Shown: positions 8,408-17,104 of the stretch, piece by piece
How positions within the stretch are numbered: position 1 is the first letter of the stretch
How the letters are laid out: each line of letters starts with the position of its first letter
Source: Bacillota bacterium
GTDB taxonomy: Bacteria; Bacillota; Bacilli; Paenibacillales; NBRC-103111
Length of the DNA stretch: 64,000 nucleotides
Assembly: GCA_023388055.1 (NCBI GenBank)
Contig: JAEWGW010000016.1
Span: 124,001 to 188,000, forward strand
Direction: 5' to 3'
Position numbers and translations under genes: made by a program
The notes under the pieces: generated by a model
What the model was told of the DNA's origin: nothing
Database searches by the model: none
Seen by the model: only the letters and a program-made list of their open reading frames with translations

Positions 8408-8437
8408 GTATAAAGCCAACCTGGGTTTCAAATAATA
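8408..8437 (+). promoter_or_regulatory. Weak candidate sigma-G promoter of sleB
   Basis: GTATA at 8408-8412 fits a sigma-G -35, and CAAATAATA starts 16 bases later but matches the CATnnTA -10 only in part. It is listed because sleB genes are forespore-expressed in Bacilli; the sequence support is low. Confidence 0.28.
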
Positions 8438-8482
8438 GCCCTATCACAAACACAGCATCCGAAGGAAAGGTTGGTCCGCTCA

Positions 8483-9289
8483 ATGAACAAGCGACTGATT
8501 GCATTTACTGTGCTGCTGTTGATTTCGCTGTTTGCCGGCATGCAGCTCAAGCACCATGATAACCCTCAGGCCGCTGAGGATGTATTCAGCAAACAGACCA
8601 TCCGGTATGGCGCTTCCGGCGACGATGTGTATGAGCTGCAAGGGCGCCTGAAGTTTCTCGGGTATTACAACGGCAATACCGACGGCTCTTTCGGCTATCA
8701 GACCCTCCGTGGCGTCAAAGACTTTCAATACAAGTTCGGCATGAAGGTGGATGGGATTGTCGGACCCAAAACCAAGCTGAAGCTGTGGGAGGCCACCAAA
8801 ACCTGGGCTCCGACGGAACCGAAGCAAACCGCAGGTGGCGGCGGTGGGGGAGGCGGCTCTGAAGGGGGGGACCGGGTAACGGAAACGGCTACCGGCAGCC
8901 CCACCAATCTGACTCCGTCTAATAACGGAGGATTATCGGAGAATGATATCCGGATTATGGCTAACGCCGTATACGGAGAGTCCAGAGGAGAGCCGTATGA
9001 AGGGCAAGTGGCGGTAGCGGCGGTTATCTTGAACCGGGTCCGTTCTCCTTCCTTTCCAAACACAGCTTCCGGTGTTATCTTCCAGCCGGGTGCATTCACG
9101 GCAGTGGCGGACGGGCAGATTTGGCTGACACCCAACGAAAATGCCAAACGCGCCGTCAAGGATGCCATTGCCGGATGGGACCCTTCGGGAGGCTGCCTGT
9201 ATTACTTCAATCCGGTGACAGCCACCTCCAAGTGGATCTGGACCCGCCCGCAGGTGAAAACCATCGGCAAGCATATTTTCTGTAAATAA
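8483..9289 (+). CDS. sleB: Spore cortex-lytic enzyme SleB
   Basis: Lytic transglycosylase-type hydrolase that degrades cortex peptidoglycan during germination. A signal peptide (KRLIAFTVLLLISLFAGM) is followed by a PG_binding_1 domain (about residues 38-100: YGASGDDVYELQGRLKFLGY through DGIVGPKTKLKLWEA). A glycine-rich linker comes next, then the C-terminal Hydrolase_2 domain from about 150, with MANAVYGESRGEPYEGQVAV carrying the presumed catalytic glutamate and AAVILNRVRSP. 268 residues is close to usual SleB length. ATG 8483 is preferred; an in-frame TTG at 8471 is possible because GAAGGAAAGG ends at 8470. No ypeB lies downstream; the neighbour is the convergent yeiH gene. SleB normally works with YpeB, so its partner would be elsewhere. 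Confidence 0.85.
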   Translation: MNKRLIAFTVLLLISLFAGMQLKHHDNPQAAEDVFSKQTIRYGASGDDVYELQGRLKFLGYYNGNTDGSFGYQTLRGVKDFQYKFGMKVDGIVGPKTKLKLWEATKTWAPTEPKQTAGGGGGGGGSEGGDRVTETATGSPTNLTPSNNGGLSENDIRIMANAVYGESRGEPYEGQVAVAAVILNRVRSPSFPNTASGVIFQPGAFTAVADGQIWLTPNENAKRAVKDAIAGWDPSGGCLYYFNPVTATSKWIWTRPQVKTIGKHIFCK

Positions 9290-9294
9290 AAAAG

Positions 9295-9330
9295 AAAAAG
9301 CAATCTGCGTAAACGCGCGGATTGCTTTTT
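9295..9330 (+). terminator. Bidirectional terminator between sleB and yeiH
   Basis: AAAAAGCAATC and GATTGCTTTTT flank a GCG-TAAA-CGC hairpin, giving A and T tracts on both sides. It serves the convergent genes on both strands. Confidence 0.85.
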
Positions 9331-9346
9331 GCTGCTGGGCGCTTTT

Positions 9347-10387
9347 TTATAATGTAAAGAAAGTTAAAGCAGATAACAGGATCGACGTTACCACCATCGC
9401 GTAGAGTGGACGCAGTGCCTTGGCACGCAGCTCCTTCAGGTTCACATTCAAACCCAACCCTGCCATGGCCATCGTCAATAAAAAGGTGGTAATGACCGAA
9501 ATCTGCTCCATCACGGGGGCGGGTATAGAGATAGCTGAGCCCAGCACATAGCTGTTGAATAAGCTTGTGCCAATAAAACCGGCCAAAAACCAGGGGAATA
9601 CGACTTTTGCGGAGCCCTCTGCCGGCTCCTGTCCCTTACGCATCCGTTTTTGCACCGCTATTAAGATAAATGATAACGGGATCAGCAGGAAAACACGGCC
9701 AAGCTTGGAGAGGATTGCGGCTGCCATGGCAGAATCACCGGCTGGAGCTGCCGCAAGCGCTACATGGGCGATTTCATGCAAGGTGCTTCCAGACCATACG
9801 CCATACCATTCAGGCGGGATTGGCAAAATGGGCAGCAGCAGGGTATACCCGATGGCGAATATCGTGCCCACCAGGGCAATCATACCTGCAGCCATTGCGG
9901 TATCCTTCTCCTCGGATTTCAGGATAGGGGATACTGCGGCAATCGCTGCCGCGCCGCAAACCCCGGTGCCAATGGCAAGCAAGAGGGATAAGGACCGATC
10001 CGCACGGAACAGCCGGGCCAAACCAAGAGTCATCCCAAGTGCGAACAGAATAACCGCGGCATCACGGAACAATAAACCCGGGCCCTGCTGAAGCACCATG
10101 GAAATATTGAGCTTCAGCCCGAACAGAATAATGGCCAGCCGCAGCAGAACCGTAGAGGAGAAGCGAATGCCTGACCGGAGCTCCTCGGGATAACCGCGCA
10201 GCTGTCTATACAATACAGCCAGAAGAATGGCACAAGCCATTTGACCCACCCGGTCTAAACCAGGCAATTTGGCGAGCACGTAACCTGCCATAGCAATCAA
10301 AAATGTAAATAAAATTCCCTCTACAAACCGGGAAGAGAATTTCAGCTCCTTCAATCCGGGATGCGGCATGGCTTGCTGCAGTTTCAT
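9347..10387 (-). CDS. yeiH: YeiH/UPF0324 family putative sulfate exporter
   Basis: A 346-residue polytopic membrane protein with about ten hydrophobic segments. It shows the YeiH signatures LRLAIILFGLKLN, IGTGVCGAAAIAAVSP, the GSTLHEIAHVALAA segment and a C-terminal FLLTMAMAGLGLNVNLKEL. Family members are annotated as putative sulfate or small-anion exporters; direct biochemical proof is thin. On the minus strand GGAGG lies about 9 bases before the ATG. It is divergently transcribed from a LysR-type regulator, the arrangement seen for yeiH/yeiE in enterobacteria, so regulation by that neighbour is likely. It is the only clear minus-strand gene in the window, which fits a small accessory insertion between sleB and ymfF. 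Confidence 0.88.
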   Translation of the reverse strand: MKLQQAMPHPGLKELKFSSRFVEGILFTFLIAMAGYVLAKLPGLDRVGQMACAILLAVLYRQLRGYPEELRSGIRFSSTVLLRLAIILFGLKLNISMVLQQGPGLLFRDAAVILFALGMTLGLARLFRADRSLSLLLAIGTGVCGAAAIAAVSPILKSEEKDTAMAAGMIALVGTIFAIGYTLLLPILPIPPEWYGVWSGSTLHEIAHVALAAAPAGDSAMAAAILSKLGRVFLLIPLSFILIAVQKRMRKGQEPAEGSAKVVFPWFLAGFIGTSLFNSYVLGSAISIPAPVMEQISVITTFLLTMAMAGLGLNVNLKELRAKALRPLYAMVVTSILLSALTFFTL

Positions 10388-10457
10388 ACGCTGATGCCTC
10401 CATTGGTCTGATGAGATATGAATAGCGTAACCTCCTTACAACAATAAGTAAAATAAT

Positions 10458-10475
10458 TTATAATAATGATTATAA
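10458..10475. promoter_or_regulatory. Palindrome in yeiH-lysR divergent region (possible operator)
   Basis: TTATAAT and ATTATAA form a perfect 7-bp dyad around AATG, which contains the T-N11-A spacing of LysR-type operators and two overlapping TATAAT-like boxes. The surrounding AT-rich 118-bp divergent gap must hold both promoters. Confidence 0.4.
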
Positions 10476-10505
10476 TAAATGAATAGTTATGATGGGAGTG
10501 GGATT

Positions 10506-11405
10506 ATGGATCAGGCGCTTCAGGTTTTTATGACTGCTGCAGAGCAGCGGAATTTCACAAGAGCGGCCGAGCTGCTGCATATGACCCAGCCTGCAGTCAG
10601 CAGCTACGTGCAGGGTTTGGAACGGACTCTGGATTGCAAGCTTCTGGAGAGGACGAACAAATATGTGCGGCTGACCCAAGCGGGAGAGGTGGTATACGCC
10701 CATGCACGAGAAATTCTTGGTTTGTATACACGAATGGCCAACGTCCTTGATGATTTGAAGCATACCGCCCATGGGCCGTTGTCCATTGGTTCCAGCTACA
10801 CGTTTGGCGAATATATTCTTCCATATGTCGTAGCCAAAATGGTAAAGCAATATCCCTCGGTCCAGCCGGTCATTACCATCGCCAATTCCAGTGACATCAC
10901 CGGATTGGTCAACAGCCACCAGTTGGATATAGGCATAGTAGAAGGAGAGGGAACAGAAACTCCAGGTGTAACAATTCAACCTTTTGCCGAGGATCGGATG
11001 GTGGTTGCTGTTTCATCCAATCATCCTCTAGCAGACTGTAACCCGGTGAAGCTGGAGGAATTGGCGGAGGCACCATGGATCGTGCGGGAAACGGGCTCCG
11101 GCACCAGGGAGATGCAGGAGAAGGCGGTGATGCAGCTGGGGATTGAACCCAAGACTAGGATGGTGTTTGGGAGCACACAGGCGATTAAGGAATTTGTACA
11201 GGCAGGTATGGGAGTAACCCTGCTTTCCCGGTGGACCCTCCGCAAAGAATTGCAGGCAGGGGATCTGAAGGCATTAGAGCTTCCCGGCTTACCGCTGCTG
11301 CGCCGCTTCTCTCTGGTGGTTCCGGACATGGGCTTCCAGACCAAGGCAACCAAGGTGTTTACGGACTTTTTGATGGAAAACCGCGGGTTTCCCTATCTTC
11401 CTTGA
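10506..11405 (+). CDS. LysR-family transcriptional regulator (CysL/YeiE-like)
   Basis: A 299-residue LysR protein. The N-terminal winged helix is typical (ALQVFMTAAEQRNFTRAAEL, then MTQPAVSSYVQGLE). A substrate-binding domain of the CysB/CysL type follows (GPLSIGSSYTFGEYILPYV, LDIGIVEGEG, IVRETGSGTREM, FVQAGMGVTLLS). An upstream in-frame ATG at 10479 exists, but GGGAG at 10494-10498 and the family's usual start point to ATG 10506. It is divergent from yeiH and very probably controls it, by analogy with YeiE/YeiH; the inducer is unknown. LysR regulators usually also repress their own gene, which the palindrome between the two genes could serve. Confidence 0.88.
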   Translation: MDQALQVFMTAAEQRNFTRAAELLHMTQPAVSSYVQGLERTLDCKLLERTNKYVRLTQAGEVVYAHAREILGLYTRMANVLDDLKHTAHGPLSIGSSYTFGEYILPYVVAKMVKQYPSVQPVITIANSSDITGLVNSHQLDIGIVEGEGTETPGVTIQPFAEDRMVVAVSSNHPLADCNPVKLEELAEAPWIVRETGSGTREMQEKAVMQLGIEPKTRMVFGSTQAIKEFVQAGMGVTLLSRWTLRKELQAGDLKALELPGLPLLRRFSLVVPDMGFQTKATKVFTDFLMENRGFPYLP

Positions 11406-11522
11406 TGTGATGGAGAAGTCGGCCTGAGGAAAATATTGTTTTGTGTTCTCTATCATTATTCTTCCGATTATGGTAATTTATCTCTTGGGGCAGAGACAAT
11501 ATACCTAGGGAGCGTGAAGTTG

Positions 11523-12251
11523 TTGAGAAAAAAGATTGTTATTCCGTTGCTTGCTGCGGTTTCCATCATCTCTATGTCTATCGGTGCAGTGGCCGCAAGC
11601 AATCTGGAAGAAATTACAGTGTACTTGAACAAAGGTGTATCGATTAAATTGGATGGGGAAAAGTGGACACCTAAAGATGAAGCCGGAAACACGTTATACC
11701 CCATCACATATAACGGAAGTACATATCTTCCAGTGCGCGCTGTTGGTGAGGCATCGGGTTTGAAGGTGGGATGGAATGAAGAAAAGCAGAAGGTTTTGCT
11801 GGGGAAACCAAATCTTAATCCGCCTCCGTTACCTTCTCCATCACCAAAAGCGGAGGTAAAATCACCAAAAGGCGTTACTGAAGAATTCGGAAAAGTAGTG
11901 TTTTATGCTTACGATAAAAATGGGAAGTTTCTTGGGGTAATGAAAGACGACGTTAATTGGGCCGGTTACGGGGAACTCGTTGGACTGACGCCTCCACCTA
12001 CAATTGCAGAAGGATGGTTAGATTCGAATCATCTTAGAGATGCTTATGGATCAGTCAATAAAGAGGAAAATGCACTGATTTTGACCAATTCGGCCTTTAG
12101 TACACAGGTGTTTTACCGTTTCAATATTCCTGAAGGTTTCTACAAGCAAATAAATGGGGATTTTGAAGTGGATGGCGTAAGAATAAGAAGATGGGATGGA
12201 CATGAGTTTTTTAATATTGAAGACCTCCAAAAGGTTGGGATTTTTCAGTAA
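11523..12251 (+). CDS. Secreted protein with copper amine oxidase N-terminal-like (stalk) domain, paralogue 1
   Basis: A 242-residue exported protein. A signal peptide (KIVIPLLAAVSIISMSIG, cleavage probably after AVAA) precedes one copper amine oxidase N-terminal-like domain, about residues 30-95: VYLNKGVSIKLDG, LYPITYNGSTYLPVRAVG and VGWNEEKQKVLLG. A proline-rich linker (PPPLPSPSPK) and a C-terminal region without recognised motifs follow. The start TTG is chosen because AGGGAG (11507-11512) is 10 bases upstream, the same geometry as in the paralogue downstream. The name of the domain does not imply oxidase activity; in Paenibacillus such domains are common in surface proteins. The gene is more AT-rich than its neighbours, suggesting later acquisition. 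Confidence 0.72.
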   Translation: MRKKIVIPLLAAVSIISMSIGAVAASNLEEITVYLNKGVSIKLDGEKWTPKDEAGNTLYPITYNGSTYLPVRAVGEASGLKVGWNEEKQKVLLGKPNLNPPPLPSPSPKAEVKSPKGVTEEFGKVVFYAYDKNGKFLGVMKDDVNWAGYGELVGLTPPPTIAEGWLDSNHLRDAYGSVNKEENALILTNSAFSTQVFYRFNIPEGFYKQINGDFEVDGVRIRRWDGHEFFNIEDLQKVGIFQ

Positions 12252-12305
12252 AAAATAACTTTACGCCTTCTTTTACATAGATTAATCACAGGGAGCGTGT
12301 TTTGT

Positions 12306-13094
12306 TTGAGGAAAATGGTTGTCATTTCGCTTGTAGCAGCAGTTTCAGCTCTCTCCATGTCCATTGGGGCTATCGCTGCATCCAATTTAGAAGAAGTGAA
12401 AGCTTATCTTAACAAAGGTATTTCAATTGAGTTGGAAGGAAAGGATTGGGCTCCCAAAGATGAGGATGGGAATGTACTTTATCCCATTACCTATAACGGA
12501 AATACCTACCTTCCTGTTAGAGCAGTCGGCGAGTCAGCGGGAGTCAAGGTAGGTTGGAACGGCAACACACAAACCATTTATCTCGGCGACCAGCCAGTGG
12601 AGGAAACCGTTGATTCCCCTGAGCCGGTTCCGGACCCAGTTCCGGAACCCATTCCAGCAGGACCTCTATATGTAGTAGAAGGAACTGGAGATTACAGCGG
12701 CTACCAGCAATTGAAGGGCTTTGATGATGAGGATAAATACGAAATTTATTTTAAAGGAAATGAAAGCAGCCGCTATACAACAATCGAAGATTTGAGAGAA
12801 ATCGATCTTACCGAAAAAATAACCTGGGAGTATAATGGGAAATCCTTTACCAACACAAGGTCCCAATTATACGTCTTTTTTTCGGATGCTTCAAAATTGA
12901 GAAATTTACTCGGTGTAAGCAGCCAAACACTGTCCCACTCGTGGTTTGAAGAGACCTTCGGTGATGTGTATTGGGAATGGCTGGATGGCATCTCATATTC
13001 TGAGGATGCTTCACGTTGGGTGGATAAATACTTCCAGCAAATTAATCCGCCAAAAAGCAAAATACAATTAACCCCCGGTACTAAGGTACGATAG
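12306..13094 (+). CDS. Secreted protein with copper amine oxidase N-terminal-like domain, paralogue 2
   Basis: A 262-residue relative of the preceding gene. The first 90 residues closely match it: a signal peptide VVISLVAAVSALSMSIGAIA, the AYLNKGISIELEG strand, LYPITYNGNTYLPVRAVG and KVGWNGNTQTIYLG. A proline/glutamate linker (PEPVPDPVPEPIPAG) then separates an unrelated C-terminal region, so only the N-terminal part is shared. The start is TTG with AGGGAG 10 bases before. The pair looks like a tandem duplication with domain replacement. Function unknown; the C-terminal part (about residues 110-262) matches nothing I recognise. Confidence 0.7.
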   Translation: MRKMVVISLVAAVSALSMSIGAIAASNLEEVKAYLNKGISIELEGKDWAPKDEDGNVLYPITYNGNTYLPVRAVGESAGVKVGWNGNTQTIYLGDQPVEETVDSPEPVPDPVPEPIPAGPLYVVEGTGDYSGYQQLKGFDDEDKYEIYFKGNESSRYTTIEDLREIDLTEKITWEYNGKSFTNTRSQLYVFFSDASKLRNLLGVSSQTLSHSWFEETFGDVYWEWLDGISYSEDASRWVDKYFQQINPPKSKIQLTPGTKVR

Positions 13095-13136
13095 CTTTTA
13101 AGCCACGGCGATAAATCAAAAGCCAGTGTTATCTAT

Positions 13137-13171
13137 GAATTAACCAGTTTTACGGGTTGATTCTTTTTTTT
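13137..13171 (+). terminator. Rho-independent terminator after the stalk-domain pair
   Basis: GAATTAACC pairs with GGTTGATTC (one G-T) and is followed by eight T residues. Confidence 0.85.
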
Positions 13172-13239
13172 GAACATTTATTAATTCTCATCTTGCTGCA
13201 TTCATTTTCTCCCGCGAGAAATAATACCTGAAAACACTT

Positions 13240-13269
13240 TTGCTTCCGAGTGTGCAATAGGCATATAAT
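13240..13269 (+). promoter_or_regulatory. Candidate sigma-A promoter of ymfF
   Basis: TTGCTT, an 18-base spacer and TATAAT (13264-13269) lie about 35 bases before the gene start. The -10 would fall inside the coding region if translation began at the upstream in-frame codon near 13250. Confidence 0.6.
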
Positions 13270-13303
13270 GGAACCATTCCAACCTGGAAGGAGCATGAAG
13301 CTA

Positions 13304-14575
13304 TTGAGTAAACCAGCCTTCATTCGCGATCAGATTGACCGGGTGAGACTCCACGTCTGGCCTACCGACAGGTTCAAAACATACGCCATTTCGGCCTACA
13401 TAGGGGCGCCCTTGACAGAGGATCAGGTTACTCCCACAGCGCTTGCTCCCTTTGTTCTGCGGAGAGGCACAAGCAAGCTTCCCGAAACCAAAAGCTTCCG
13501 GGAGAAACTGGACGATATGTACGGGGCGGGTTTTGGCTTCGATATCTACAAACGGGGCGATTACCAGATTGTCCAATTCCGCATGGACATTATTGATGAC
13601 CGTTACGTGTCGGGAGCGGATCACCTGCTGTCCGAGGGGCTGACCTTCCTGGGAGATGCTTTAACCCGTCCTTTTGTGGAAAACAACGCGTTTTCCGCCA
13701 AATACGTGGATTCCGAAAAGCTGACCCTAAGGAAGCGGCTGGAAGCCATCATTAACGATAAAATCAGGTATGCCGCGGAGCGGTGTATGGAGGAAATGTG
13801 CAAGGATGAGCCGTACCGCCTCCATCCCTTGGGACGGCTGGATGCCATCGATGCCATTACACCGACCAGTTTGTATGAAAACTACCGCAAGTGGCTTGCC
13901 GAGTCCCCGATTGACCTCTACGTGGTGGGCAATACCACCATGGAGGAAGTGAAGGCGCTGGTCAGCCAAGCCTTCGATCTTAAGGGGCAGGGAACCGCTG
14001 CTTACACCATGCAGACACCCCGGAGCACCGTTGCAGAAGAGAAGAGAGTGGTGGAACAGCTGGAGGTCAGCCAGGGCAAGCTCAACATGGGCCTGCGCAC
14101 CGGCATCACCTATGGGGATAAGCGTTATGCCGCCGCGTTGGTGTATAACGGGATTTTGGGCGGATACCCCCATTCCAAGCTATTCGCCAATGTCCGGGAA
14201 AAAGCAAGCCTGGCTTATTACGCCTCATCTCGGCTGGATGGCCATAAGGGGATCCTTACCATTCAATCCGGTATCGAAATCGCCAATTATGAAAAGGCGG
14301 TAGAGATCATCCGCGAGCAGCTGGAGGCTATGAAGCAGGGGCAGGTTGGGGAGCTGGAATACAGCCAGACTCTGGCAATGATTAAGAACCAGCTGAAGGA
14401 GATGGAGGATTCCGCCTTCGAAATGATTTCCTTTGACTTCAATACAATTCTGTCCGGTGTTGAGCGGACGGTTGCGGAGCTTATTGCCCAGGTGGAGGCT
14501 GTGGATGTGGCAGCTATCCGTGCGGTGGCGGAGCAGGTGAAGCTGGACACGATTTATTTCCTCACCAGCAAGTAA
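13304..14575 (+). CDS. ymfF: M16-family peptidase-like protein YmfF (no HxxEH)
   Basis: A 423-residue pitrilysin/M16 fold protein. It lacks the zinc-binding HxxEH at the position where LAPFVLRRGTSKLPE stands, so it is probably the non-catalytic partner of the active protein encoded next. YmfF/YmfH pairs are conserved in Bacilli; in bacteria such pairs form heterodimeric peptidases, but the substrate here is not known. Other M16 features remain, such as LYVVGNTTMEEV and the repeated C-terminal half with YNGILGGYPHSKLFANVREKA. AAGGAG ends at 13293: the ATG at 13295 is only 1 base away, while TTG 13304 is at 10, so TTG is preferred. The gene order ymfF-ymfH-ymfI-ymfJ-ymfK-ymfM equals B. subtilis. 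Confidence 0.88.
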   Translation: MSKPAFIRDQIDRVRLHVWPTDRFKTYAISAYIGAPLTEDQVTPTALAPFVLRRGTSKLPETKSFREKLDDMYGAGFGFDIYKRGDYQIVQFRMDIIDDRYVSGADHLLSEGLTFLGDALTRPFVENNAFSAKYVDSEKLTLRKRLEAIINDKIRYAAERCMEEMCKDEPYRLHPLGRLDAIDAITPTSLYENYRKWLAESPIDLYVVGNTTMEEVKALVSQAFDLKGQGTAAYTMQTPRSTVAEEKRVVEQLEVSQGKLNMGLRTGITYGDKRYAAALVYNGILGGYPHSKLFANVREKASLAYYASSRLDGHKGILTIQSGIEIANYEKAVEIIREQLEAMKQGQVGELEYSQTLAMIKNQLKEMEDSAFEMISFDFNTILSGVERTVAELIAQVEAVDVAAIRAVAEQVKLDTIYFLTSK

Positions 14576-14599
14576 TTCTAATGATCAGGAGGGGATCGG

Positions 14600-15889
14600 A
14601 TGGAAGCCATTAAAGCGGAACGCTTGAATGAAACCCTGTATACGGAGCAATTGCCCAACGGGCTGACAGTTTATATCCTGCCCAAGCCGGGCTACCAGAA
14701 GACCTATGCAACCTTCTCCACCAAATACGGCTCGGTAGACAATCACTTCCAGGTAACCGGCAAGGAAGAAATCCGGGTTCCGGACGGCATTGCCCACTTC
14801 CTGGAGCATAAGATGTTCGAGGAGCCGGAAGGGGATGTATTCGCCAAGTTTGCCCTAAGTGGCGCTTCGGCCAATGCCTTCACCAGCTTTGACCGGACGG
14901 TGTACCTGTTTTCGGCGACAGAGAATTTGAAGGAAAACCTCAATACTCTGCTGGACTTTGTGCAGAATCCATATTTTACAGATGAGAATGTGGAGAAGGA
15001 AAAGGGGATTATCGGGCAGGAAATCAAGATGTATCAGGATAATCCTGATTGGCGGGTTTACTTTGGTTTGATCGAAGCCCTGTACCAGAAGCACCCGGTT
15101 CATATTGACATTGCCGGAACCATTGAATCCATTGCCCAGATTTCTAAGGAAACCCTGTATACCTGTTACCATACCTTTTACCATCCGGAAAATATGGCTT
15201 TATTCGTGGTGGGCGGTGTTGATCCCGTAGAGATCATGGAGCTGGTCCGTGCCAATCAGGCAGGCAAAACCTTTCCCCCGCAGGGAGAAATCCTCCGTTA
15301 TTTCGAGCCTGAGCCTGCAGCCGTCCGGCAAAAGGAGCGGATCGTAAATCTGCCTGTTTCTCTGCCCAAGTGCTACATTGGCTTCAAGGAGGAGTCTCCC
15401 GGCCTGAGCGGCAGGGAAGCCTTGAAGCAGGAGCTGTCCACGAAGGTCATGCTGGATGCCCTGTTCAGCCCAAGCTCGGATTTTTATCAGCGGCTGTATG
15501 ATGATAACCTGATCTCCGACAGCTTCGGCAGCGAATATAACCTGGCGGAGGGATATGCCTTTACCGTGATCGGCGGGGAAAGCCGTGATCCCGAGGAGCT
15601 CCTGGTCCGCCTGAAGGCCGAGATAGCCGCCATGGACAAAACAGGCATACCCCAGGCTGCCTTCGAGCGCAGCCGGCGCAAGAAGCTGGGAGGTTTCCTG
15701 CGGATGATGAATTCACCGGAGTCCCTGGCCAATGAATTTACCCGTTACGCCTTCCGCGGCGCCAATATGTTCGATATTTTACCGGTTTATGAGGAGCTGA
15801 CTCTGGAGGATGCCAATCTGCGGCTCCGGAAGCTCTTCGACTGGGAGTCCATGTCGGTCTCGATTGTAAAGAGCGGTGGAGTCTCTTGA
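14600..15889 (+). CDS. ymfH: M16-family zinc peptidase YmfH
   Basis: A 429-residue pitrilysin-type metallopeptidase with the inverted zinc motif HFLEH (residues 66-70) inside GIAHFLEHKMFE, and the downstream glutamate expected in ENVEKEKGIIGQEIKMY. The two-domain M16 architecture is complete. It follows the HxxEH-less ymfF by 24 bases and overlaps ymfI, so the three are probably one transcript. The pair may act as a heterodimeric peptidase on small peptides or signal peptides; the substrate is not established. The ATG has AGGAGGGGATCGG upstream. Confidence 0.92.
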   Translation: MEAIKAERLNETLYTEQLPNGLTVYILPKPGYQKTYATFSTKYGSVDNHFQVTGKEEIRVPDGIAHFLEHKMFEEPEGDVFAKFALSGASANAFTSFDRTVYLFSATENLKENLNTLLDFVQNPYFTDENVEKEKGIIGQEIKMYQDNPDWRVYFGLIEALYQKHPVHIDIAGTIESIAQISKETLYTCYHTFYHPENMALFVVGGVDPVEIMELVRANQAGKTFPPQGEILRYFEPEPAAVRQKERIVNLPVSLPKCYIGFKEESPGLSGREALKQELSTKVMLDALFSPSSDFYQRLYDDNLISDSFGSEYNLAEGYAFTVIGGESRDPEELLVRLKAEIAAMDKTGIPQAAFERSRRKKLGGFLRMMNSPESLANEFTRYAFRGANMFDILPVYEELTLEDANLRLRKLFDWESMSVSIVKSGGVS

Positions 15890-16635
15890 CCATCGACTTA
15901 AACAGGCAGACGGCTCTGATCACCGGCGCAAGCCGGGGGATCGGAGCCGCCATTGCCGAACGCTTCGCCACCTTGGGCATGAATGTTATCATCCATTATT
16001 CCGAATCCCATGAGTCGGCCAACCAGGTGGCCCGCCGCTGTATTTCCCTTGGGGCGAATGCTATCACCTTATCAGCAGATATCCGCAGCGCAGAAGAGGT
16101 GGCGCGGATGAAGGAAAAGCTGGAGTCCCGCGGACTTATCCCCAATATTCTGGTCAACAATGCAGGTGTGTCCCATTTCGGCTTGCTCTCCGACATGAGC
16201 GAGGAGGAATGGGATCAGGTGATGAATGTGAATCTGAAGGGTGCATTTCTGTGCACCAAGGCTTTTATGCCGGCTATGATTTCCGCCAAGTATGGGAGAA
16301 TCATTAACATCTCCTCCGTCTGGGGGATTTCCGGGGCCTCCTGTGAAGCAGCCTATTCCGCTTCCAAGGGCGGGCTTAACGCCCTGACCAAGGCCCTTGC
16401 CAAGGAGCTGGCCCCCTCCGGCGTAACCGTCAACGCGGTGGCGCCGGGTGCAGTGGAGACGGATATGCTGGCTACCTTCAACAAGGATGAGATTGCGGCG
16501 CTGCAGGAGGAGATTCCCGCGGGACGGCTGGCCCAGCCGGATGAGATTGCTTCGCTGGTGTATTTCCTGGCTCTGCCGGAATCCGGATATATTACCGGAC
16601 AGGTGATCAGCCCCAACGGAGGCTGGGTGACCTGA
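15886..16635 (+). CDS. ymfI: Short-chain dehydrogenase/reductase YmfI (FabG-like)
   Basis: A 249-residue classical SDR with the NAD(P) motif TGASRGIGAAIA, NNAGVSHFG, and an intact catalytic Ser-Tyr-Lys set (NISSVWG, then AAYSASKGGLNAL). The C-terminal SPNGGWVT is close to the FabG-type ending. It likely reduces a 3-oxoacyl or similar carbonyl; the physiological substrate is unknown and the main fabG is normally in the fatty acid cluster. The start TTG overlaps the ymfH stop by 4 bases, giving translational coupling. A 7-bp inverted repeat (TCATACT/AGTATGA, 16669-16690) lies between it and ymfJ without a T tract. Confidence 0.88.
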   Translation: MTIDLNRQTALITGASRGIGAAIAERFATLGMNVIIHYSESHESANQVARRCISLGANAITLSADIRSAEEVARMKEKLESRGLIPNILVNNAGVSHFGLLSDMSEEEWDQVMNVNLKGAFLCTKAFMPAMISAKYGRIINISSVWGISGASCEAAYSASKGGLNALTKALAKELAPSGVTVNAVAPGAVETDMLATFNKDEIAALQEEIPAGRLAQPDEIASLVYFLALPESGYITGQVISPNGGWVT

Positions 16636-16716
16636 CGGCCAAGAGGGTATAGAGGTCTGCCTTCCTGCTCATACTACTCGTGCAGTATGAATTCAATTCA
16701 GGGAGGCAAACACAAC

Positions 16717-16977
16717 ATGGCGAATACTGTACTTACATCCTTCGACACATGGAAGCAGTTCCTGCATGACCGTGTTCAGGCTGCGGAGAACATCGGCATT
16801 TCCGAAGAGCAAATTTCAAAGCTGGCATTCAAAATCGGCGATTTCCTGGCCAACAAGGTAGATCCGGAGAATGTGCAGGAGAAGCTGCTGGCCGATCTCT
16901 GGTCTGTTGCCGACACCGCAGAACAGAAAACCATTGCCAAGTTGATGGTGAAAATGGTTACCGACGGCAAAAAATAA
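16717..16977 (+). CDS. ymfJ: DUF3243 protein YmfJ
   Basis: An 86-residue soluble, mostly helical protein (MANTVLTSFDTWKQFLHDRV, then a C-terminal AEQKTIAKLMVKMV). It matches in size, position and sequence the DUF3243 family represented by B. subtilis YmfJ. GGGAGG at 16701-16706 lies 10 bases before ATG 16717; an in-frame ATG 30 bases upstream lacks a ribosome site. No catalytic motif or cysteine cluster is visible. Function unknown. A short terminator follows. Confidence 0.88.
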   Translation: MANTVLTSFDTWKQFLHDRVQAAENIGISEEQISKLAFKIGDFLANKVDPENVQEKLLADLWSVADTAEQKTIAKLMVKMVTDGKK

Positions 16978-17001
16978 ACGGATGCGGCAAATATTCTGGA
17001 G

Positions 17002-17024
17002 GCCTCCGATTCATGGAGGCTTTT
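17002..17024 (+). terminator. Rho-independent terminator after ymfJ
   Basis: GCCTCC and GGAGGC form a 6-bp stem around GATTCAT, followed by TTTTCTG. Confidence 0.65.
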
Positions 17025-17104
17025 CTGCTTTTCCCATGTTATACTGAATCCAATGCCTATGTTTGAAGTAATGACCTGTATCAAAAAAAGGAGTAATCTG
17101 CCAC

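Noticed and set aside
8836..8865. GGC-rich tract in sleB as a simple-sequence repeat of interest
   Set aside because: It encodes the expected glycine linker between the peptidoglycan-binding and hydrolase domains.
13250..13303. Longer N terminus of ymfF from about 13250
   Set aside because: A TATAAT promoter box lies inside this stretch, and the AAGGAG ribosome site fits the downstream TTG.
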